Assembly: GCA_021443625.1 (NCBI GenBank)
Contig: JABUTP010000055.1
Coordinates: forward strand, 16,676 to 24,048
Length of the DNA stretch: 7,373 nt
From: Bacteroidales bacterium
GTDB lineage: Bacteria; Bacteroidota; Bacteroidia; Bacteroidales; UBA932
Direction of reading: 5' to 3'
Numbering within the stretch: position 1 is the stretch's first letter; every line of letters begins with the position of its first letter. Both the position numbers and the translations under genes were made by a program. The notes below the pieces were generated by a model that worked only from the letters and a program-made list of their open reading frames with translations, was not told the origin of the DNA and ran no database searches. Shown one piece after another: positions 1-6,070 of the stretch.

Positions 1-209
1 GCATCGCCTGCAACGCTTCCGGGAACAGAAATGAAGGAAATGCCGGTAATCGCGGCTCCCACCATTGATATCGCCGCGATGGGCCAGGGAGTCCTGCGCC
101 CCGCCGTGAAATAACTACGGTTGTCCCCTTTCCGTCCGCTGAAAAACGCCACGACCAGCAAGAGGACGATATATCCCGACGATGCTATAGCAAGCGCCCC
201 TACTCCCAT
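1..209 (-). CDS. Sodium:solute symporter (SSS family), N-terminal part, cut by window edge
   Basis: Reading the minus strand from an ATG at 209-207 gives 69 open codons to the left edge. A short N-terminus leads into a first hydrophobic helix (about residues 5-23, including GYIVLLLVVAFF). Next comes a polar loop with SGRKGDNRSYFTAGRR, then TPWPIAAISMVGAAITGISF and ISVPGSVAGD. The order of helix, polar 'GRK..N..YF.AGR..PW' loop and 'SM.GA.I.G.SFISVPG' helix is what I know from Bacteroidota members of the solute:sodium symporter family (LeuT-like fold, inner membrane, Na+-coupled uptake of sugars, sialic acid, organic acids or similar). The substrate cannot be told from this fragment. It starts 12 nt after the upstream esterase stop codon and is almost certainly co-transcribed with it. 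The start is supported by a purine-rich ribosome-binding site filling the gap and by the position of the first helix. The family call is fairly secure; most of the protein lies outside the window. Confidence 0.82.
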   Translation of the reverse strand, partial: MGVGALAIASSGYIVLLLVVAFFSGRKGDNRSYFTAGRRTPWPIAAISMVGAAITGISFISVPGSVAGD

Positions 210-210
210 T

Positions 211-219
211 CTCCCTCCC
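211..219 (-). promoter_or_regulatory. Shine-Dalgarno-like site of the symporter gene
   Basis: On the minus strand the 12-nt gap between the esterase stop codon (224-222) and the symporter ATG (209-207) reads T-CGGGAGGGAGA. The GGGAGG core sits about 4 nt before the ATG. It fixes the symporter start and suggests reinitiation or coupled translation after the esterase. Bacteroidota often do without a strong Shine-Dalgarno, so the match could partly be chance. Confidence 0.5.
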
Positions 220-221
220 GA

Positions 222-1367
222 TTAACGGAACAACTGCTTTGCAAAGGTCTCAAGGTCGAGACGCCACGTCATAAAGTCGTGTCCCGCCCCCTGCTCCAGC
301 CACTGGTAGGGGTACCCCATTGCATCGACTTTCTCCTTGAACTCGATTATCCCGGAGTACAGTTCATCCTGCGGACCGGTGGTAAGGAACCAAAGCCGGG
401 GTTTCATGGAGAGTTGTTTGGCTATCTTGTCATAAATATTCTCGACAACCTCACCGCTGCCCATTATGTAGCACGAGAAGCAACCCACATAGCCGAACAT
501 TTTGGGATAGTTGGCGGAAATCACCACCGACTGGGCGCCTCCCATCGAAAGTCCCGCAATGGCACGCCATATTTTGCCCGTCTTGGTGCGGTAGTGTTTG
601 TCTATATGTTCCACAAGGGACGGAAACGCTGCCTCCCACTCGCCGTTGTTGGTCTTTGAGAGGTATTTTCGGGTACGCGCCTGCAGGGTAAAATTGTCGG
701 TATCATAGCCCGGAGCCGCCTGCAGCTGAAGATTGCCCCCCGGCATCACCACTATCATCGGCTCGCATTCGCCGGCGGCAATGAGGTTGTCCATAATCTG
801 CGCCGCACGGCCGCTCATCAGCCACGCATTGTCAAACTGGCTTGAGCCGTGAAGCAGGTACAGGACAGGATAACTCCTGCGGGACGACTCATAGCCCGCA
901 GGCAGGTAGATGTTCACAGAGCGGTCCATGTCAAGGCGGTCGTTGTGATACCAGATGCGCGACACGGTACCGTGGGGAACGTCTTGGGTACTGTACAAAT
1001 CCCCTTTCCCTCCGGGAACGATGAAGTTGCTGTAGATGTAACCCGATGACTGCGTGGTATAGTAGTTTGTGGGGTCGGGGATGATATGGTCATCGACGAT
1101 GTAGAAATATTCGTAGAAATCGGACTCCATATTGGGGATGGTCACCGACCATACGCCTTCCTCCCCTTTGGTCATAGGGTATCTGCCCATAGTGCCGCGC
1201 AGCATCACGTAACGTTCTGCCGGTCCGGCATATCGGAATGTCACTGAGTTGTCTGAACCCACGTTAACCCCCCATATTTTCTCCGCATCCAGAGCGGGTT
1301 CTTCCTGTGCGTAGGCACCCATTGAACAAAGGCAGAGGACAAAAATGGCGATAATCCTGTTTTTCAT
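222..1367 (-). CDS. Secreted esterase D / feruloyl-esterase-like alpha/beta hydrolase with N-terminal E-set domain
   Basis: This 381-aa protein begins with a signal peptide (residues 1-20, basic start, hydrophobic core, AYA-QE cleavage site; no convincing lipobox). Residues about 30-118 form a beta-sandwich of the E-set/CBM48-like kind (SVTFRYAGPAERYVMLRG, EGVWSVTIP, YEYFYIVDD..IPDP). After a linker with VPHGTVSRIWY, the esterase domain (PF00756 type) spans about 133-381. Visible active-site parts are the oxyanion-region LLHGSS (171-176), the nucleophile elbow GLSMGG (Ser274), the probable acid Asp334 in GPQDELY, and His363 in AGHDF, so the triad appears intact. Relatives cleave ester side groups, such as feruloyl or acetyl groups, from plant polysaccharides; the real substrate is unknown. 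It is the first gene of a probable operon with the symporter. The ATG lies just downstream of a candidate promoter and gives a proper signal peptide. Length and architecture are normal for Bacteroidota esterase-family proteins. Confidence 0.88.
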   Translation of the reverse strand: MKNRIIAIFVLCLCSMGAYAQEEPALDAEKIWGVNVGSDNSVTFRYAGPAERYVMLRGTMGRYPMTKGEEGVWSVTIPNMESDFYEYFYIVDDHIIPDPTNYYTTQSSGYIYSNFIVPGGKGDLYSTQDVPHGTVSRIWYHNDRLDMDRSVNIYLPAGYESSRRSYPVLYLLHGSSQFDNAWLMSGRAAQIMDNLIAAGECEPMIVVMPGGNLQLQAAPGYDTDNFTLQARTRKYLSKTNNGEWEAAFPSLVEHIDKHYRTKTGKIWRAIAGLSMGGAQSVVISANYPKMFGYVGCFSCYIMGSGEVVENIYDKIAKQLSMKPRLWFLTTGPQDELYSGIIEFKEKVDAMGYPYQWLEQGAGHDFMTWRLDLETFAKQLFR

Positions 1368-1392
1368 GACTCAAAATAGTTAAACCGACGGT

Positions 1393-1400
1393 CAAAGATA
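1393..1400 (-). promoter_or_regulatory. Candidate -7 promoter element for the esterase-symporter operon
   Basis: The minus strand reads TATCTTTG, an exact match to the Bacteroidota primary-sigma -7 consensus TAnnTTTG. It ends 25 nt before the esterase ATG, so transcription would start about 18-20 nt upstream of that codon. I see no good -33 TTTG at the usual spacing, which lowers confidence. Confidence 0.5.
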
Positions 1401-1423
1401 GCACAATAAACAGAAATATTGGT

Positions 1424-1431
1424 TATTTTTG
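1424..1431 (+). promoter_or_regulatory. Candidate -7 promoter element for tamB
   Basis: The plus strand reads TATTTTTG, again matching TAnnTTTG, inside the AT-rich divergent intergenic region. The expected start of transcription is near 1437-1439, giving a leader of about 54 nt before the ATG at 1492. No clear -33 element is seen at standard spacing. A T-rich run can produce this match by chance. Confidence 0.42.
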
Positions 1432-1491
1432 TAAGTTAAAGTGTGTACTGCGCGCTGCTTTGCAGGCGCAAAAGTGATTTGTCCCCAAGCA

Positions 1492-4400
1492 ATGAAGATT
1501 GCAGCAAAAATAACCGCCGGCATCGTTGCCTTCCTGCTACTTATACCGGTAGCGGGCGTGGTGTTGCTGCAACTGCCGTCGGTCCAGAATGCCATAACCG
1601 ACGGGGCGGTGGCGATGATAGGGCAGAAAACCGACGCATCGATAGAGATAGGTAATCTCCACTATGCTCTGTTCGACAGGATTCTGCTGGAAGAGATAAC
1701 CGTTTGTGACAAAGGCAATCCGGAGGACACTCTCCTGGCCTGCCGCAAGGCCGCCCTCGCATTCCAGCCGATGTCATTCCTGAAAGGGGAGTACAGAATA
1801 CGGAGGCTCGCCCTCCGGGATGGGGCCATCTCCCTGAAAAAGTCAGCAGACGGCATTCTGAACGTGTCAGGCCTCTTTCCGGCCAGGAATGGTGATGCAG
1901 AAGATGACAAAGATGCCGGAACGATGCCCCGAAAGCCCCAAAAGCCGCTTGACATCTCTCTCCAACGGCTCCTGATAGACAATTTCCGGGTAAGATATGT
2001 CAACGAGGGCTTTGTGCCATCCCCCAAAACGCCCTGTCCCACCACAATAAATTTCGGAGATGTCCGTTTGAGCGACATTCACGTCGATTTGAGGGATCTG
2101 AAATGGTGCGGCGCCACTGCCCGGGCAGAAGTTGAACAGATCCGGCTCAGAGAGGCCAACGGATTCGAACTCAGGGACCTGAAGTTTGCCGCCTCCTATG
2201 ACAGCAGCGGAGTACGGATAACTAACTTTTACCTTGCCGACAACTTCTCCAGGGCACAGCTTGACTACGTCAACCTCGGGTTCGACAATTTCGGCCAGTT
2301 CAGACATTTCACCGACAGCGTCCGGATAGAGGCGCTGTTCAACGATACCGGCTTCAGTCTGGAAACCGTGCAGAGTTTTGCGCCGGGGATAAGCACCCTC
2401 CAGTTGTTCCTGGGGATTGACGGAAAAGTCCACGGCACCGTCAGCGACCTCTACTGCGATTCGCTGCGCGTCTCGTCGCTGAGCGGAGAGACGGTCATCA
2501 ACGTCGATGCGCATCTCTACGGTCTGCCCGATGCCAACAGCACTATGGCTTCGCTCAACATCAGCGACTGCTGGACCAACACCGCCGACCTGGCGGAGAT
2601 TGTGTATCAGTGCACCGCCTCCAAAGAGACTTTCCGGAAATCATCCGTTTCAAAACTGGCTCCGGGGACCACGTTCCATTTCAAGGGGTCGCTCAACGGC
2701 TTCTTCGAGGACTTTGTGGCCTACGGCGCCGTTACATCCGACATCGGCGGAGCCAAGGTTGACCTGTTGTGCCGAAACCAGCGCCGGGTGGGCTACGATG
2801 TAATAGGAAGCTTCGATGCCCGGGAGTTTGACCTGGGACACTTTCTCCAGAACAAATCGCTGGGCCGGCTCTCCTGCCATGGTGCGGTTTCTGGCTTTGC
2901 CGCCAATGTACGCCACAGCGAAGGCGAGAGCGAGCTGTTCATAGACGACATATCAATCTCCAAACTCGACTTCAACGATTACTGCTACAGCAACATTTCT
3001 GCATCAGGCATTTTCCGGGGCTCCGAGTTTGACGGAAGGATAGTCGCCGCCGACCCCAATCTGAAATTCATGATGCAGGGGATTCTCGCTCTTTCGGGAA
3101 AGACCGGCAACGATCTCTACCGGCTGAAACTCTCCCTCGGCCACGCCGACCTTGCGGCGCTCAACTTTGACAAAAGGGAGATTTCCACCATCCGGCTCAA
3201 TGCCGATGCCGACTTCACCCATACCACCAGAGGAAGTTATATCGGCAGAATTTCCATTTCAGACATAATCTGCCACAGCCCCGAGGGGTATCACGACTTG
3301 GGAGACATCGTCATCAAATCGTTCTCGGGAGGCGACAGGTATTCGGTGCGGGTGGAAAGTGACCTTCTGGAAGCGTCCTATCGCGGCAGCGCATTCATCA
3401 CCACTGCTTTCGAGGAGGTCAAGGGGGCTTTCCTGCGGGGCAAGCTCGACAACCTCGCCCACCGTATGGCCAAGACACCCGAATGCGGCCCCGACAGTTA
3501 CGATTTATCGCTCAAAGTGTTGGAGGCGCAGCCCCTTCTCTCCTATCTCGCCCCCACTGTCCACATTGACCGCGGAACATCCCTCCATCTCTCATCCCCG
3601 GGAGACAGCACCGCAAAGGTCACCCTGCAATCGAAACTCGTGGGGGCCGGCGGCATTTTCATAAAAGATCTGAGAGCGGACATCCTGTCGGGGAGGGAGA
3701 ATCTCACCGCCACCGTCACATCGTCCCTTGCAAAGAGCGGCGTGATAGAGGGATACCGCGACACCATAAAGGCTTACTGTGCCTCCAACAGCATTCTGGC
3801 CAGCATCTGCTACAACAATGCCCCCGACAACAACGGGCAACTGAAGGCTATGGTTTCGTTCCCCAATCTGAAAGAAACCGACCAGAAGATGTTTGTCCAT
3901 CTGGGACAGTCCTATTTCAACCTCAACGGGATGGTGTGGAACATCAATCCCGCGTCCGCCTACATCGCCGACAGGCATATCATAATCAACGACTTCAGCA
4001 TCTCCTGCGATGACCAGTCCATAAACATCGACGGCATATTGTCCGAAAGCCTTGACGACCACGCCAACTTCTCGGTCAAAGATTTCAACCTTTCCTTCAT
4101 AGACAAAATTTCGAAGTCCCCTCTGGGCATAGGCGGAACCCTCTCTTTGGACGGGGTGATGTCGGGTGCGTTTGCCAAACCCGAATTAAGGGCCTCAGTC
4201 AATGCAGACTCGCTCTGTCTCGCAGGAAAAGAAATCGGCTCGCTGGCGCTTTCCAGTGCGTGGGATGACAGCAACGGAAGGCTTGCAATCAACGCCGGCA
4301 ACACCCTCCGCGGACGCTCTCCCCTCTCCATCAAAGGCTATTACGCTCCCGCTTCGGACTCCCTTATGATAAGAGCGGTTGCCGACAGGTTCGCGCTGGA

Positions 4401-6003
4401 GGTGATTGAGCCTTTCACCAAAGGGGTGGTGGACAATGTGAGCGGCACCATCTCCGGCGCCATCACCGCCGAGGGCCACCTCAAAGAGCCTTCCATCACA
4501 GCCGATGAGATAAAGCTAAACGATCTGAAGGCCAGGCTCATATATACGAACGTCCCCTACACCATAAGCGGAACGCTCCGGATGGACGACAACCGTATCG
4601 CTTTCAACAATCTGAAACTCCGCGACGAGGAGGGCAACACCGGTGAAATATCGGGCGGTATAGCCCACAACCACCTGAAGGGCTTTGAGATGGGGATAGA
4701 CATCAAGGCCGACAACCTGCTCGGTTTCAATACGACCATCAACGACAACGACGTCTTTTACGGAAAGGCATACGCCACGGGAAACGTGAAACTCACCGGA
4801 CCGATGGACCATCTTTTGCTCGACATCGATGCCCGCACCGGTCCCAAAACCGTCGTGAACATCCCCCTGAAATCGGCGGGAATTGCACAGACATCCATCA
4901 TAACCTTTGTCAACAACGAAATCGCGCCCCGGTTGTCGGGCATAGATTCGCTGATGAGCCTTGGCGACAGCCGCACTTCAGCCAACAAAAAGACCGCGTC
5001 AACGAACACTTTCTGGACCGATATCAGGATTCACGCCACCGACGATGCCCAGCTCAACCTTGAAATTGACAGCAACAGCGGGGACGCCCTGCGGGTTCGC
5101 GGCTCCGGCACCGTGGATCTGGCCATCCACGACGATTTCTCCATAAAGGGGGATTACACGGTTAGCGAGGGAAGTTACAGGCTTGCCCTGCTCGGCATCG
5201 TGACCCGCGACTTCTCGATAGATCCGGGAGGAACCATAAACTTCAACGGCGACATAATGCAGTCGGACCTCAATATGACCGCGTCATACAAGACCAAGGC
5301 CTCCGTTGCCAATCTCGTTGCCGACAGCACCAGCACCTCCCTGCGCCGCCCCATCACCTGCGGCATCGAACTTTCCGACAAGCTCGCCAACCCCAAGCTG
5401 GGCTTCACTATTGACGTGGCCGACCTCGACCCATCCACCAAGGGAAGGGTGGACAATGCCCTCAATACCGAAGAGAAACGGATGCGCCAGTTCCTGGCCC
5501 TGATTCTTTCGGGGGCGTTCATCCCCGACGAGCAGAGCGGAATTGTCAACAACACCTCCGTCTCCTATTTCAACGCCAGCGAAATCATGACCAGCCAGCT
5601 CAACAGCATCTTCCAGGAGTTGGGGATTCCGCTCGACCTCGGCTTCAACTACCAGCCGGGCATCGGTGGGAAGGACATCTTTGACGTGGCCGTCTCCACC
5701 CAGCTGATAAACAACCGCGTGAGCATAAACGGCAACATCGGCAACCGCCGCTATCTGACCAACAGCAAGAATGACATAATGGGAGACATCGACGTGGAGG
5801 TCAAGCTCGACAAGAAGGGCAGACTGAAACTCAACCTCTTCTCCCACGCCGCCGACCAATACAGCAACTATCTCGACCAGAGCCAGCGCAACGGAGCGGG
5901 TGTCGCCTACCAGGAAGAGTTCAACACAGTGAAGGAACTCTGGCGGAAATATACCCGCAGGGGCAAGGGTAAAAACAGGGAAGGCATCCAGGCCGAAGAA
6001 TAG
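1492..6003 (+). CDS. tamB: TamB / DUF490-family envelope protein (translocation and assembly module; AsmA-like bridge)
   Basis: This 1503-aa protein starts with a single signal-anchor helix (about residues 7-27, ITAGIVAFLLLIPVAGVVLL). The motif LQLPSVQNAI follows, then the AsmA/TamB-like opening (IEIGNLHYALFDRILLEEITV, DTLLACRKAAL). A hydrophilic acidic-basic linker lies at about 133-150. The long middle is repetitive beta-rich sequence typical of a beta-taco lipid-transfer bridge. The C-terminal TamB domain (PF04357 type, about 1080-1480) shows GTVDLAIHDDFSIKGDYTVSEG, GTINFNGDI (near 1247), RQFLALILSG (near 1333) and the terminal GAGVAYQEEFNTVKELWR. Family members anchor in the inner membrane, span the periplasm and work with a BamA-like TamA in outer-membrane protein assembly or phospholipid transport. 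No tamA is visible here. I chose ATG 1492 because the frame's GTG at 1441 adds 17 residues with three Cys and would sit almost on the predicted transcription start. No strong ribosome-binding site is visible. The gene diverges from the esterase and converges with rho. Confidence 0.92.
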   Translation: MKIAAKITAGIVAFLLLIPVAGVVLLQLPSVQNAITDGAVAMIGQKTDASIEIGNLHYALFDRILLEEITVCDKGNPEDTLLACRKAALAFQPMSFLKGEYRIRRLALRDGAISLKKSADGILNVSGLFPARNGDAEDDKDAGTMPRKPQKPLDISLQRLLIDNFRVRYVNEGFVPSPKTPCPTTINFGDVRLSDIHVDLRDLKWCGATARAEVEQIRLREANGFELRDLKFAASYDSSGVRITNFYLADNFSRAQLDYVNLGFDNFGQFRHFTDSVRIEALFNDTGFSLETVQSFAPGISTLQLFLGIDGKVHGTVSDLYCDSLRVSSLSGETVINVDAHLYGLPDANSTMASLNISDCWTNTADLAEIVYQCTASKETFRKSSVSKLAPGTTFHFKGSLNGFFEDFVAYGAVTSDIGGAKVDLLCRNQRRVGYDVIGSFDAREFDLGHFLQNKSLGRLSCHGAVSGFAANVRHSEGESELFIDDISISKLDFNDYCYSNISASGIFRGSEFDGRIVAADPNLKFMMQGILALSGKTGNDLYRLKLSLGHADLAALNFDKREISTIRLNADADFTHTTRGSYIGRISISDIICHSPEGYHDLGDIVIKSFSGGDRYSVRVESDLLEASYRGSAFITTAFEEVKGAFLRGKLDNLAHRMAKTPECGPDSYDLSLKVLEAQPLLSYLAPTVHIDRGTSLHLSSPGDSTAKVTLQSKLVGAGGIFIKDLRADILSGRENLTATVTSSLAKSGVIEGYRDTIKAYCASNSILASICYNNAPDNNGQLKAMVSFPNLKETDQKMFVHLGQSYFNLNGMVWNINPASAYIADRHIIINDFSISCDDQSINIDGILSESLDDHANFSVKDFNLSFIDKISKSPLGIGGTLSLDGVMSGAFAKPELRASVNADSLCLAGKEIGSLALSSAWDDSNGRLAINAGNTLRGRSPLSIKGYYAPASDSLMIRAVADRFALEVIEPFTKGVVDNVSGTISGAITAEGHLKEPSITADEIKLNDLKARLIYTNVPYTISGTLRMDDNRIAFNNLKLRDEEGNTGEISGGIAHNHLKGFEMGIDIKADNLLGFNTTINDNDVFYGKAYATGNVKLTGPMDHLLLDIDARTGPKTVVNIPLKSAGIAQTSIITFVNNEIAPRLSGIDSLMSLGDSRTSANKKTASTNTFWTDIRIHATDDAQLNLEIDSNSGDALRVRGSGTVDLAIHDDFSIKGDYTVSEGSYRLALLGIVTRDFSIDPGGTINFNGDIMQSDLNMTASYKTKASVANLVADSTSTSLRRPITCGIELSDKLANPKLGFTIDVADLDPSTKGRVDNALNTEEKRMRQFLALILSGAFIPDEQSGIVNNTSVSYFNASEIMTSQLNSIFQELGIPLDLGFNYQPGIGGKDIFDVAVSTQLINNRVSINGNIGNRRYLTNSKNDIMGDIDVEVKLDKKGRLKLNLFSHAADQYSNYLDQSQRNGAGVAYQEEFNTVKELWRKYTRRGKGKNREGIQAEE

Positions 6004-6044
6004 TTCTCGGGGGGGACGCCTTCCGTTATACTTAGAAGCTGTTT

Positions 6045-6070
6045 GAATTTGATTCCAACAAATTCTTTTT
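6045..6070 (+). terminator. Probable intrinsic terminator of tamB
   Basis: A perfect 7-bp inverted repeat, GAATTTG (6045-6051) and CAAATTC (6059-6065), with a 7-nt loop is followed directly by five T residues (6066-6070) on the plus strand. It lies 41 nt after the tamB stop. An outer CTGT (6039-6042) / ACAG (6071-6074) could add pairing around it. The stem is AT-rich and therefore weak. On the minus strand no T-run follows the hairpin, so it should not serve rho. Confidence 0.55.

Noticed and set aside
279..659. 126-codon plus-strand open frame inside the esterase gene
   Set aside because: It is antisense to the conserved catalytic domain of the esterase and has no recognisable domain.
1867..2514. 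215-codon minus-strand open frame inside tamB
   Set aside because: It lies fully antisense to conserved TamB sequence, with no recognisable motif and no promoter or ribosome-binding site of its own.
6009..6015. Run of seven G as a phase-variable tract
   Set aside because: It lies just after the tamB stop, outside any coding frame and not in a promoter, so slippage would have no clear effect.
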